39,441 nt of DNA, taken from Mycobacterium triplex (GTDB lineage: Bacteria > Actinomycetota > Actinomycetes > Mycobacteriales > Mycobacteriaceae). The DNA is taken from assembly GCF_000689255.1 (NCBI RefSeq), contig NZ_HG964446.1:4157764-4197204 (forward strand), read 5' to 3'. The position numbers and the translations under genes were made by a program. Of the stretch, positions 1 through 7,993 are shown in pieces (within the stretch, counting starts at the first letter, position 1; each line of letters starts with the position of its first letter). The notes under the pieces were generated by a model. It did not search any database. It was not told the origin of the DNA and saw only the letters and a list, made by a program, of their open reading frames with translations.

Positions 1-1
1 C

Positions 2-1846
2 GCGCCGCAGCAGCAGCCCAAAGGCCGCGGCCTGATCGAGCGGATGGCCGAGGCGACGCGAAAGCTGCGCGCCGCCCGTCCGGACACCACCACCAGTTTC
101 CGCACCGAGGAGCCGAGCACGACCTACCGGTTGCCGCTGGCGGCCGATGCCCGCACGGTCGGCGTCAACGCCTACCGGCTGGGGCTCACCGCCGACGGGC
201 ACGAAGTGCTGGCGGATGTGTCGCTCACCGCGCGTCCGGGCACGCTGACCACGATCGTCGGCCCATCGGGCGCCCGCAATTCGGCGCTGCTCGAGATCCT
301 GGCCGGCACCCGGGCGCCCACCGCCGGGCAGATCACCGTCGACAGCCACGACGTGTACGCCGAACCCGAGGCCATGCGCACCCGCATCGGGATCGTTGGG
401 CGCGAGGAGCGAATGCACCGGCGGCTGACCGTCGAACGCGCCCTGAGCTACACCGCCGAGCTGCGGCTGCCCCCCGACACCCCGCCTGAGCATCGCGAAC
501 GGCTGGTCGACCAGGTGCTCGAGGAGCTGGAGCTGACGCCGCACCGCACCACCCGCATCGGCAAGCTGTCGCCGGAGCTGCGCCGCTGCGCGTCGGTGGC
601 GATCGAACTGATCACCCGACCCAGCCTGCTGGTGGTCGACCAGCCCGGCGTCGGACTGGACGCCGACCAGGAAAAGCACGTCATGGCGGTGCTGCGACGG
701 CAGGCCAACCTCGGCTGTGTCGTCGTGGTGGCCACCACGTCGCCAACCCATCTGACCAGCTGCGACCAGGTTCTGCTGCTGACGGCAACCGGGACGGTGG
801 CCTTCGCCGGGGCACCCCTGCAGATCGAGTCCGCGCTGGGCACCGCCGACTGGTCCGAAGCCCTCGCACGGGTAAGCGCCGACCCCGACGCGGCCCACCG
901 TGCGTTCAGCGCACGGCGGGCTCCGTCGGAACCGCCCGAGGTCGCCGCGCCCTGGCCGCCGCAACGATCGCCCACCCGGACCCGGCAAGCCTGGTTGGTG
1001 GCGCGTCGCCAAGCGCGGCTGCTCGTCGCCGACCCCTTATACAGCTTGTTCTTGGTGGCGCTGCCGTTCGCGTTGGCGGCGCTGACCCTGCTGCTTGCCG
1101 GTGACTCCGGCCTTTCCCGGCCCGGCCCGACGAGCCACAACCCGCACGAAGCCGTCGAAATCCTGGCCGCACTCAACCTCTCCGCCGTGCTGGTGGGCAC
1201 CGCGCTGACCATTCGCGAACTGGTCGGCGAGCGGCGCGTCTTCCGGCGCGAGCAAGCCGTCGGGCTGTCGACGTCCGCCTATCTGGCGGCCAAGATCCTC
1301 TTCGCCGGCACTGCCGCGGCCATCCTGACGGCGGCCCTGTTCGCCGTCGTCGTCGCCGACAAGGGCCGGCCGGTGCGCGGCGCCGTGCTGCTGCAGAACG
1401 CGACCGTCGAGCTGTACGTCAGCGTGGCGCTGACGGCCATCGTCTCGGCGATCGTCGGCCTGGCGCTTTCGGCACTGGGCAGGTCGCTGCGCGAGGCTCT
1501 GCTGCTGGCGGTGCCGGTGATCCTGGCTTCGGCGCTGTTCGCCGGCGGCCTGATCACGCTGGTCGGCACCTGGGGCTACGACCAGATCTCGTGGTTCGTC
1601 CCGGCCCAGTGGGGATTCGCCGCAGCCGCCTCGACCGTCGACCTACACCGGGTCGACAGCCAGGCCGCCGACATCTTGGTGTGGACGCACTATGCGGGCT
1701 GGTGGCTGTTCGACGTCATCGTGCTCGCCGTGTTCGGGGCGCTGTGGGCCGGGTTTGCCCGGTACCGGCTGCGGCCGCCCGCACCCGGCATCCGCCCACG
1801 GCCACTACATCGCGAACAGCAGGAACTGCGTGATCCCCCTGGGTGA
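2..1846 (+). CDS. ABC half-transporter with degenerate ATPase domain (5' end outside window)
   Basis: The frame is open to the left edge, so the N-terminus is missing; the architecture (ABC domain followed by an ABC2-type membrane domain) resembles Rv1747, whose N-terminus carries FHA domains, so FHA domains may lie upstream. Numbering from the ATG at 44, the ABC domain spans about 40-255 and the membrane domain about 320-585, with roughly six hydrophobic segments. Every nucleotide-binding motif deviates. Walker A reads GPSGARNS (Arg78 and Asn79 replace Gly and Lys), the Q-loop Gln is Arg120, the signature is LSPEL instead of LSGGQ, Walker B ends VVDQ (Gln200 for the catalytic Glu), and the H-loop His is Thr232. 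The reading frame and membrane part are intact, so it looks like a retained pseudo-ATPase rather than a decayed gene. Its 3' end overlaps the convergent lipoprotein gene by 42 bp. The substrate is unknown. Confidence 0.85.
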   Translation, partial: APQQQPKGRGLIERMAEATRKLRAARPDTTTSFRTEEPSTTYRLPLAADARTVGVNAYRLGLTADGHEVLADVSLTARPGTLTTIVGPSGARNSALLEILAGTRAPTAGQITVDSHDVYAEPEAMRTRIGIVGREERMHRRLTVERALSYTAELRLPPDTPPEHRERLVDQVLEELELTPHRTTRIGKLSPELRRCASVAIELITRPSLLVVDQPGVGLDADQEKHVMAVLRRQANLGCVVVVATTSPTHLTSCDQVLLLTATGTVAFAGAPLQIESALGTADWSEALARVSADPDAAHRAFSARRAPSEPPEVAAPWPPQRSPTRTRQAWLVARRQARLLVADPLYSLFLVALPFALAALTLLLAGDSGLSRPGPTSHNPHEAVEILAALNLSAVLVGTALTIRELVGERRVFRREQAVGLSTSAYLAAKILFAGTAAAILTAALFAVVVADKGRPVRGAVLLQNATVELYVSVALTAIVSAIVGLALSALGRSLREALLLAVPVILASALFAGGLITLVGTWGYDQISWFVPAQWGFAAAASTVDLHRVDSQAADILVWTHYAGWWLFDVIVLAVFGALWAGFARYRLRPPAPGIRPRPLHREQQELRDPPG

Positions 1847-2926
1847 AAAGTTGTTGTCGCTGACAAACACGACCGACTGACGGCCATCGGCCAATTTCGG
1901 CCCCAGCGTGATGCCCTCGACGTTGCCCAGCGGTGACAGGCCCGGCGTCGCGGTCATGTCGACGGCCAACGATTTGACCATCGGCGTCAGCGTCACATCC
2001 GTCAGCGACGGCATATCCAATACGTTTGTGGCAGCACCGATCTCGGCCCGGTAGACCCGGATGGTCTGCGGCATCGAGTCGGTCCGCTCGATCACCAGAA
2101 ACGACGTATCCGTCAGCGCGACCAGATCCGAGACACCGTTCTCGTCTGCCGGCGGCGTGGGCGGCTCCATCGGATAGGCGTATTGCGCGGTCGGCATTCC
2201 GGTGGCGACGTCGAATTTGGTGAACCGGGTCAACACCCGGTGCCCGTCGCCCGTCTCGGGACCGTCGTTATAACCCGGGTCCTCCATCGCGGCGAACACC
2301 GATCCGCCGTCGGGCGTCAGCGTCACACCCTCCAGCGCCCGGTTGCGCCGCGGTCCGGTCTGCTGGGCGGACATCGCCAGGTTGGACGGCAAGGTGAACT
2401 GGCCCAGATAGGCGCCGTCGAGTCCCGCTGTCCTGACCCACGGGTCCAGCAGCACCGGACCCTCGGTCAGCCGCTCGCCTTCCGAACTCCAATACAGCCG
2501 CTGCCGGGCACGGTCGAACGCGATGCCTTCCGGATCGGGCGGCACCACCGGCGGCGTGGTGTTCAGCGCCTGCGGCCGAAACGGCTGCCCCGACCGGTCC
2601 AGCAGCGGGCGGGTCGCGGTGAAGGTAACCCCGTCAATTCCCTTGTCTGACAACGACAATTGCACGGTGTAGAACCGAGCAGGATTTCTTTCCGAACGGT
2701 CGTCGCTGATCACGTAATAGAGCCGGCGCTCCGGGTCGTAGCTGAGTGCGGACAAACCGCCGATCACCGTGTCGGCGAAGGTGGTGCCGAACTCGACCTG
2801 CGCCTGACCGAGATAGGCCAACACCGGTCGGGACGGGCTCGGCGGAGCCGACGGGCGCGCCGCATCGCAACCGGAGAGCAGCCACGCGATGCAGAACCCG
2901 ACCAGCGCGAGCAGCCGTCCCGACAT
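1805..2926 (-). CDS. Phytase-like esterase-domain lipoprotein
   Basis: The 373-residue protein begins with a lipoprotein signal peptide, a hydrophobic stretch ending in the lipobox LSGC with lipidated Cys20. The rest matches the 'esterase-like activity of phytase' family, a beta-propeller-like fold. Family-type blocks are visible: GLSALSYDPE near the start of the mature domain, DPEGIAFD, then ALEGVTLTPDG, a repeated Asp/Glu-Gly-hydrophobic pattern. It should be an extracytoplasmic membrane-anchored enzyme, possibly a phosphoesterase; the substrate is unknown. The start was chosen because the ATG overlaps the stop of the upstream VIT gene in a TGATG arrangement, which suggests translational coupling, and because the signal peptide begins there. 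The frame stays open upstream of this ATG, but that part is out-of-frame translation of the VIT gene. Confidence 0.82.
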   Translation of the reverse strand: MSGRLLALVGFCIAWLLSGCDAARPSAPPSPSRPVLAYLGQAQVEFGTTFADTVIGGLSALSYDPERRLYYVISDDRSERNPARFYTVQLSLSDKGIDGVTFTATRPLLDRSGQPFRPQALNTTPPVVPPDPEGIAFDRARQRLYWSSEGERLTEGPVLLDPWVRTAGLDGAYLGQFTLPSNLAMSAQQTGPRRNRALEGVTLTPDGGSVFAAMEDPGYNDGPETGDGHRVLTRFTKFDVATGMPTAQYAYPMEPPTPPADENGVSDLVALTDTSFLVIERTDSMPQTIRVYRAEIGAATNVLDMPSLTDVTLTPMVKSLAVDMTATPGLSPLGNVEGITLGPKLADGRQSVVFVSDNNFSPRGITQFLLFAM

Positions 2927-3648
2927 CAAATGACTGCCGCCACCAGCAGACCGAGCAGGTAGGTGGCGGCCACAGCGACCCCGCCGAACAACAGCTGCCG
3001 GGTCGCGGCCCACCACACTGGCTTGCGGGTATAGCGGGCGGTCAGGCCGCCCGCGATCAGCAGGCCGACCGCACCGCACGCCAGGCCGACCGGCAACGAC
3101 CCGTATCCGAGCAGGTAAGGGATCAGCGGAACGACCGCTCCGATCGCGAACATGAAGAAGGACGCCAGCGCCGCGAGCCGCGCCGACGGCTTCTCGGTGG
3201 GATCCAGGCCGATCTCCTGCACGAGATGGAAACTGACGGCCCGGTTCTCGTCCTTGTGGATCTCGTCGGTCGCCGTGGCCGCCGTTTTCTCGCTCATGCC
3301 CATCTCGACGAGCATGTTGACCAGCTCGGCCCGCTCGGCCTTCGGTCGGCAGCGCAGGGCGCGGCGTTCCACGAAGGCCTCGGAGTCGATCTGCTCGTTG
3401 GACGTGGTCACCGACGAATACTCGCCCAGTGCCATCGAGAACGCGCCGGCCAGCAGACCGGCGATACCGCTGACCAACGTGGTGTGGGCACTTTCGCCGG
3501 CGCCCACACCGGCGATCAGGGCGCTGTTGCTGACCAGGCCGTCCATCGCGCCGAAGGTGGCCGCGCGCAGCCAGCCGCCGCTGACATCGGGATGGGTGTG
3601 CCCGACGTCCAACGCCGGGTTCGGGGACGGGGTGTCGGGCTGGGACAT
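2926..3648 (-). CDS. VIT1/CCC1-family Fe/Mn transporter
   Basis: This is a membrane protein of about 240 residues from the VIT/CCC1 family, which moves ferrous iron or manganese out of the cytosol. The first membrane segment carries the family-type sequence GAMDGLVSNSALIAGV. The second contains MALGEYSSV, followed by a soluble charged helical region (Asn/Glu/Lys-rich, about residues 85-150) where the family binds metal. Three further hydrophobic segments follow (FFMFAIGAVVPLIPYLL, then two near the C-terminus). I chose the ATG at 3648 (protein beginning MSQPDT); an in-frame ATG at 3666 would add six residues, and neither start has a convincing ribosome-binding site. It is coupled to the downstream lipoprotein gene by a one-base overlap and diverges from fadE. 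Exported metal identity is inference from the family. Confidence 0.82.
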   Translation of the reverse strand: MSQPDTPSPNPALDVGHTHPDVSGGWLRAATFGAMDGLVSNSALIAGVGAGESAHTTLVSGIAGLLAGAFSMALGEYSSVTTSNEQIDSEAFVERRALRCRPKAERAELVNMLVEMGMSEKTAATATDEIHKDENRAVSFHLVQEIGLDPTEKPSARLAALASFFMFAIGAVVPLIPYLLGYGSLPVGLACGAVGLLIAGGLTARYTRKPVWWAATRQLLFGGVAVAATYLLGLLVAAVI

Positions 3649-3744
3649 GACGACATCTAATCGCATCCGGGCGCGTCCGCACCGCTGATTTCATCGCCAC
3701 CCGATCGACACCCGCGAGTTATTCCCGCGGCGTGGGCGGCACGT

Positions 3745-3756
3745 TACCGTCGGGTT
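3745..3756 (+). promoter_or_regulatory. Putative leaderless -10 element of the fadE gene
   Basis: TACCGT is followed by exactly six bases and then the fadE ATG. This matches the mycobacterial TANNNT -10 hexamer at -12 to -7 when transcription starts on the A of the ATG. No Shine-Dalgarno sequence precedes the start, which supports a leaderless mRNA. No clear -35 is seen. Confidence 0.45.
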
Positions 3757-5703
3757 ATGGCGCCAGACACGACAACCACTGCCGAACACCTGCGCAACGC
3801 GTTGGACGGACGTTTCCGCGACGCGAAGAACCACACGCGCGAATGGCTGACCCGGGATCAGTTCCGTCCGCACTACACGCCGAACACCGTCCTGGCCCGC
3901 GCCAAGGTGCTCGAGCAGATGAAGCTCATCGCGACCGCGGGCATCCCCGACGAAGGCTTCCGCAAGGAGCACGGCGGCACCGGCGACGTCGGCGCGGCGA
4001 TCACGATGATCGAGATGCTCGCGATGTCGGATCTGTCGCTGATGGTGAAGGCCGGAGTGCAGTGGGGCCTGTTCGGCGGCGCCGTCGAGAACCTGGGCAC
4101 CGAGCGCCATCACGAACCGTATGTGAAAAAGGTCATCAACCTCGAGCTTCGCGGGTGCTTCGCGATGACCGAAACCGGGCACGGCAGCGACGTGCAGGCG
4201 CTGGAGACGACGGCGACCTACGATGCCGCAACCGAGGAGTTCGTCGTCGACTCCCCCACGCCGTCCTCCCGCAAGGACTACATCGGCGGGGCCGCCGAGA
4301 CAGCAACGGTCGCAGCGGTTTTCGCGCAGCTGATCACCACCGAGGACGGCGAGCCGGTCAACCACGGCGTGCACTGCGTGCTGGTGCCGATTCGCGACGC
4401 CGACGGCAACGACCTGCCCGGGGTGACCACGTCGGACTGTCATTACAAGGGTGGCCTGCCCGGCGTGGACAACGGCCGCATCATGTTCGACAAGGTCCGC
4501 GTCCCGCGGGTGAACCTGCTCAACAAGTACGGCGACGTCGCGGCCGACGGCACCTACAGCTCCCCGATCGACAACGCAAACCGGCGGTTCTTCACGATGA
4601 TCGGCACCCTGATCCGTGGCCGGGTCACGGTCGGCGGCAGCGCCGGTAACGCCGCTCGCGTCGCGTTGGACATCGCGACTCGATATGCGTTGCAGCGCAA
4701 GCAATTCAGTGCGCCCGACGACGAGGGCGAAGTCCTGATCATGGACTACCTGGTGCACCAGCGACGGCTGTTTCCGTTGATAGCCAAGTCGTATGCGCTG
4801 CAGTTCGCCCAGAACGAGCTGGTGTCCAAGTGCCACGACCTGCAGACGTCGGACTTTCCCGACGCCGAGGAACAACGCGAGCTGGAATCGCGTGCGGCCG
4901 GACTGAAGGCGGCCAACACCTGGCATGCGTCGAAGGCCATTCAGGAAGCCCGCGAAGCCTGCGGCGGCGCGGGCTACATGGCCGAGAACCGGCTGATCGC
5001 CCTGCGGGCCGACACCGACGTGTTCACCACCTTCGAGGGTGACAACCACGTGCTGACCCAGCTGGTGGCCAAGGAACTGCTGACCGCCTACGCCGACGAC
5101 ATCAAGAGCATGAGCCCCGTCGACTGGGTCCGGTTCGCCGCCAACACCGTCGGCGAACGGGTGATGAAACGCACTGCGGCCGAAGCGATCATGCAGACGA
5201 TCATCGACGCCCGCCAGGACAGCGAAGAAGAGGGCAGCCTGTTCAACCGCGGCACCCAGGTCAACATGTTCGAAGAGCGCGAGCAATACCTGCTGTCGTC
5301 GGTCGCGCGGCGGCTACAGGGCAAGTCCAAGGAGATGTCGGAGTTCGACGCCTTCAACGCGGTGCAGGATCACGTGCTGCACGCGGCGAGCGCACACATC
5401 GACCGAATCGTGTTGGAAGCCTTCGTCGCCGGTATCGACGGCTGCGAAAACGAAGCGGCCCGTGAGCTATTGGAGATCGTCTGCGACCTGTATGCGCTGT
5501 CGGTGATCGAGGATGACAAGGCCTGGTACATCGAGCACGGCTACCTGTCGACCGGGCGGGCCAAGGCGGTCACCCGCGGCATCAACGATCGGTGCCGGGC
5601 CCTTCGCCCGCATGCCAAGACGCTGGTCGACGGCTTTGGTATCCCGGAGCCGTTGCGCTACGCCGAGATGCTGCACCCGGAGAACCTGCCCGACGCCGAC
5701 TGA
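3757..5703 (+). CDS. Acyl-CoA dehydrogenase/oxidase family protein (FadE type)
   Basis: The 648-residue flavoprotein resembles peroxisomal acyl-CoA oxidases more than the usual 380-residue acyl-CoA dehydrogenases. It should catalyse the first, FAD-dependent alpha-beta desaturation of acyl-CoA in beta-oxidation. The middle domain has the flavin-contacting block CFAMTETGHGSDV. The C-terminal half has ACGGAGYMAENRL and then TTFEGDN, where Glu427 is the expected catalytic base. The final 200 residues form the extra helical domain of the oxidase subgroup. Whether the electron acceptor is oxygen or an electron-transfer flavoprotein cannot be read from sequence. It is divergent from the VIT gene and convergent with narK, only 9 bp from its stop codon, with no visible terminator between them. 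The fatty-acid substrate is unknown. Confidence 0.88.
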   Translation: MAPDTTTTAEHLRNALDGRFRDAKNHTREWLTRDQFRPHYTPNTVLARAKVLEQMKLIATAGIPDEGFRKEHGGTGDVGAAITMIEMLAMSDLSLMVKAGVQWGLFGGAVENLGTERHHEPYVKKVINLELRGCFAMTETGHGSDVQALETTATYDAATEEFVVDSPTPSSRKDYIGGAAETATVAAVFAQLITTEDGEPVNHGVHCVLVPIRDADGNDLPGVTTSDCHYKGGLPGVDNGRIMFDKVRVPRVNLLNKYGDVAADGTYSSPIDNANRRFFTMIGTLIRGRVTVGGSAGNAARVALDIATRYALQRKQFSAPDDEGEVLIMDYLVHQRRLFPLIAKSYALQFAQNELVSKCHDLQTSDFPDAEEQRELESRAAGLKAANTWHASKAIQEAREACGGAGYMAENRLIALRADTDVFTTFEGDNHVLTQLVAKELLTAYADDIKSMSPVDWVRFAANTVGERVMKRTAAEAIMQTIIDARQDSEEEGSLFNRGTQVNMFEEREQYLLSSVARRLQGKSKEMSEFDAFNAVQDHVLHAASAHIDRIVLEAFVAGIDGCENEAARELLEIVCDLYALSVIEDDKAWYIEHGYLSTGRAKAVTRGINDRCRALRPHAKTLVDGFGIPEPLRYAEMLHPENLPDAD

Positions 5704-5712
5704 ACCGTCGGC

Positions 5713-7155
5713 TCAGCCACCGTCGACCGCGTCGGCGAGGCCGTGGTCGGCGGGCATGTTCAGCGGCCGGCGCGCGTATCTGACCCAGGTCAGCAGTGCG
5801 GCAGCGACGTAGCCGGACAAAAAGATCCAGAACGCCGGCGTCATGGTGCCGGTGCTGACATAGGACTGCCGCAGCGCCACGTTGATCCCGACGCCGCCCA
5901 ACGACCCGACGCCGGCGACGACGCCGATGACGATGCCCGAGAGCACGCGGGACCATTGACGCTGCTCGGTCTCGCTCAGATTCAGGTGCCGGCCGCACGT
6001 TTGGAAAATGGTCGGGATCATCTTGTACACCGACCCATTGCCCAGCCCGGCCAAGGTGAACAGGGCGATGAAGCAGGCCACGTAGCCGGCCATCGTCGCG
6101 GGGCTGACCGGCCCCGCGTGCGGATCCTCGACGGTGCCGACGGTGATCAGCGTCGCGGCGACCAGGCTCATACTGACGAAAACCGCGCACGTGACGCGGC
6201 CGCCACCGAGCCGGTCGGCCAACCGGCCGCCGTAGATGCGCGACAGCGCGGCGAACAGCGGTCCGATGAAGGCCAGTTCGGCGGCATGCAGCGCGGCCTG
6301 GGAGGTGGTCTGTCCACCGGCCACGAAACTGGTCTGCAGTACCTGGGCGAACGCGAACGAGAACCCGATGAACGATCCGAAGGTCCCGAGATACAGCAGC
6401 GCGAGCAGCCAGGTGTCGCGGGTGGACACCACCGCCGACAGGATCGATCGCAGTCGACCCGGCTCCACCCGGTGCTGGGCGACGTTGTTCATGTAGAACG
6501 CGGCGCCCAGACCCGCGGTCAGCTGCAGGGCGAGGTAGAGACCGCACACCCAGTACGGCTGCCGGTCGCCCGCGGCGGCGATGACGATCAGCCCGACGAT
6601 CTGGATCGTCGGTACGCCGAGGTTGCCGATCCCGCCGGCGATCCCCAGCGCCGCGCCCTTGAGTCGGTGCGGGTAGAAGGAGTTGGCGTTGCTTGCCGAG
6701 GCCGCGAAGTTCCCGCCACCCACGCCGGATAGCCCCGCGCACACCAGGTACGGCCACAACGGGAGCCCCGGATGAGCAAGCAGTACCATCGCGCCGATCG
6801 TCGGGACCACCAACGCGAACGCAGAGAACATGGCCAGGTTGCGGCCGCCGAAGACCGCCGTTGCCACGGCATATGTCGGCCGCAAGCATGCGCCGACCAA
6901 CGTGGCGGTGATCCCGAGCAGCAGCTTGTCGCCGGCGGAAAAGCCGTAGACCTCCCGGGGCATGAACAGTGCCATCACCGGCCACAGCGCCCACGTCGCA
7001 TAGCCCAGGTGCACGATCACGGCGGACCAGAACAGGTTGCGCCGGGCTATCGTCTTGCCACCGGCCTCCCAGGCCTGAAGATCTTCTGCGTCCCAGTGCG
7101 AGAGGTGACGTGACCCACCCGCTCGCGTTGCCTTTCGAAGGATGTTGGCCCGCAC
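5713..7155 (-). CDS. narK1: NarK-family nitrate/nitrite MFS transporter
   Basis: This is a 480-residue, 12-helix transporter of the nitrate/nitrite porter family. The second-helix region contains GACLRPTY with the conserved substrate-binding Arg. The nitrate-signature region reads GGGNFAASASNANSFYP followed by KGAALGIAGGIGNLGVP. A second family block, GTFGSFIGFSFAF, lies near the middle. I placed the start at the GTG at 7155 because GGAGGG sits 7-8 nt before it; the ATG at 7203 would add 16 residues without a ribosome-binding site. The adjacency to lppP reproduces the M. tuberculosis narK1-lppP order (Rv2329c-Rv2330c), which is the basis of the symbol. With the nitrate reductase gene nearby it probably supplies nitrate, or exports nitrite. 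No GlnR-type box is visible before it. Confidence 0.87.
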   Translation of the reverse strand: MRANILRKATRAGGSRHLSHWDAEDLQAWEAGGKTIARRNLFWSAVIVHLGYATWALWPVMALFMPREVYGFSAGDKLLLGITATLVGACLRPTYAVATAVFGGRNLAMFSAFALVVPTIGAMVLLAHPGLPLWPYLVCAGLSGVGGGNFAASASNANSFYPHRLKGAALGIAGGIGNLGVPTIQIVGLIVIAAAGDRQPYWVCGLYLALQLTAGLGAAFYMNNVAQHRVEPGRLRSILSAVVSTRDTWLLALLYLGTFGSFIGFSFAFAQVLQTSFVAGGQTTSQAALHAAELAFIGPLFAALSRIYGGRLADRLGGGRVTCAVFVSMSLVAATLITVGTVEDPHAGPVSPATMAGYVACFIALFTLAGLGNGSVYKMIPTIFQTCGRHLNLSETEQRQWSRVLSGIVIGVVAGVGSLGGVGINVALRQSYVSTGTMTPAFWIFLSGYVAAALLTWVRYARRPLNMPADHGLADAVDGG

Positions 7156-7217
7156 TGTAATCCCTCCGATACCAATGCCGAATCTCGCGGAATACCGGAA
7201 CATGATGTGCGGTAAAC

Positions 7218-7706
7218 CTATTGGTGCGGAATCTTGCCCAGCGCTTGCAGCGTGCCGTCCGGACCGATGTGGAACTTAACGGTACCGATTCCCCTGGGAC
7301 AACAAGGTTCTTCGTTCCCGGTCTGCCATCGATACTGAACCGTGACCGCATCGTTGTCGCCGCCGGGCAGAACGGCGATGTACGGCTTGGGGTTTGGCGT
7401 CGGAGTGCCCAACGGCCGGTTGTGGTCGAAGAATACGAGCTGCTGGGGAGTCGACTCGGTGGCGATGGTCGGGATGACCTGCACCCAATACAACCGGCAA
7501 TTCTTGGTGTGCCCGCGGGCGATCTCGACCCAACTCGAACCGGAAACCTCGACGGGAATCGCGGCGATCGCCCGGCGCACGGTCTCGGCGCTCGGCCCGT
7601 CGGACTCCTTGCAGGTATCCGCCGCCCGCGACGCCGGCGACGCGGTTGGTTTTGCGCCGCAAGACGCGGCCAAGAAGACCAGAAAAATCACAAAGTGGCG
7701 GCGCAC
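7218..7706 (-). CDS. lppP: LppP/LprE-family lipoprotein
   Basis: The 162-residue lipoprotein has a short signal peptide ending in LAASC, with the lipidated Cys at residue 16. The mature part matches the mycobacterial LppP family: DTCKESDGPSAETVRRAI, then GHTKNCRLYWVQVIPTIA, STPQQLVFFD and a C-terminal CCPRGIGTVKFHIGPDG. Four mature-domain cysteines could form disulfides. The function of this family is unknown; it is exported and membrane-anchored. The start is a GTG, with a TANNNT hexamer six bases upstream and no Shine-Dalgarno sequence. It lies upstream of narK on the same strand (62 bp gap) and diverges from the nitrate reductase gene; the position matches Rv2330c of M. tuberculosis. Confidence 0.85.
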   Translation of the reverse strand: MRRHFVIFLVFLAASCGAKPTASPASRAADTCKESDGPSAETVRRAIAAIPVEVSGSSWVEIARGHTKNCRLYWVQVIPTIATESTPQQLVFFDHNRPLGTPTPNPKPYIAVLPGGDNDAVTVQYRWQTGNEEPCCPRGIGTVKFHIGPDGTLQALGKIPHQ

Positions 7707-7718
7707 ATTGTGAGCTTA
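7707..7718 (-). promoter_or_regulatory. Putative leaderless -10 element of lppP
   Basis: On the minus strand TAAGCT is followed by six bases (CACAAT) and then the GTG start of lppP. The hexamer fits TANNNT at the spacing expected for a transcript that begins on the start codon, and no ribosome-binding site is present. Confidence 0.42.
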
Positions 7719-7895
7719 GCGAAAACTGTGAATGTCCCATTTGTTTGGTCCGAACCCCCGTTCTGCGGGGAAATTCCTAAGACTTCGCGGGTAATCTGGC
7801 CCTCATCGCGGATCAATGCTGACCTGCGGCGACGCGCTTGACGATGGATTTCTGCGACATCTCACATTCGAGTCCGGAGCCGGTGAGATCAAGCC

Positions 7896-7933
7896 GTAAA
7901 ACGGCGGAAACATCGGACACCCGATGCCGAAAC
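7896..7933 (+). promoter_or_regulatory. GlnR-type binding site upstream of nitrate reductase
   Basis: The stretch reads GTAAA-n6-GAAAC-n6-CACCC-n6-GAAAC, four half-sites at 11-bp period, the pattern of actinobacterial GlnR boxes (alternating gTnAC-like and GAAAC sites). It lies 60 bp before the nitrate reductase GTG. It is overlapped at its left end by a dyad, GCCGT-AAA-ACGGC (7893-7905), and contains CATCGG-ACAC-CCGATG (7911-7926). A TTGACG -35-like hexamer follows at 7938-7943; no good -10 is obvious. The rest of the 287-bp gap between lppP and the reductase gene shows only a 5-bp GC hairpin at 7756-7770. GlnR would activate this gene under nitrogen limitation (known role in mycobacteria; binding here is inferred). 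Confidence 0.75.
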
Positions 7934-7993
7934 ATCCTTGACGCACGATTTAGCGGATAGACCGGTGCGCGCTGAAGAAGGAGGGACGTAGGC

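Noticed and set aside
2746..3660. Plus-strand open frame opposite the VIT gene
   Set aside because: Arg/Gln/Asp-rich composition typical of an antisense frame in GC-rich DNA, no recognisable motif.
3691..5286. Long minus-strand open frame (531 codons) opposite fadE
   Set aside because: It is a GC-driven shadow: low-complexity Gly/Val/His/Asp composition, no domain, and the plus strand encodes a clear acyl-CoA oxidase-type protein.
7756..7770. CCCCG-n5-CGGGG hairpin upstream of the nitrate reductase
   Set aside because: Only five base pairs, no T-run and no gene end nearby, so it is compatible with chance in GC-rich DNA.
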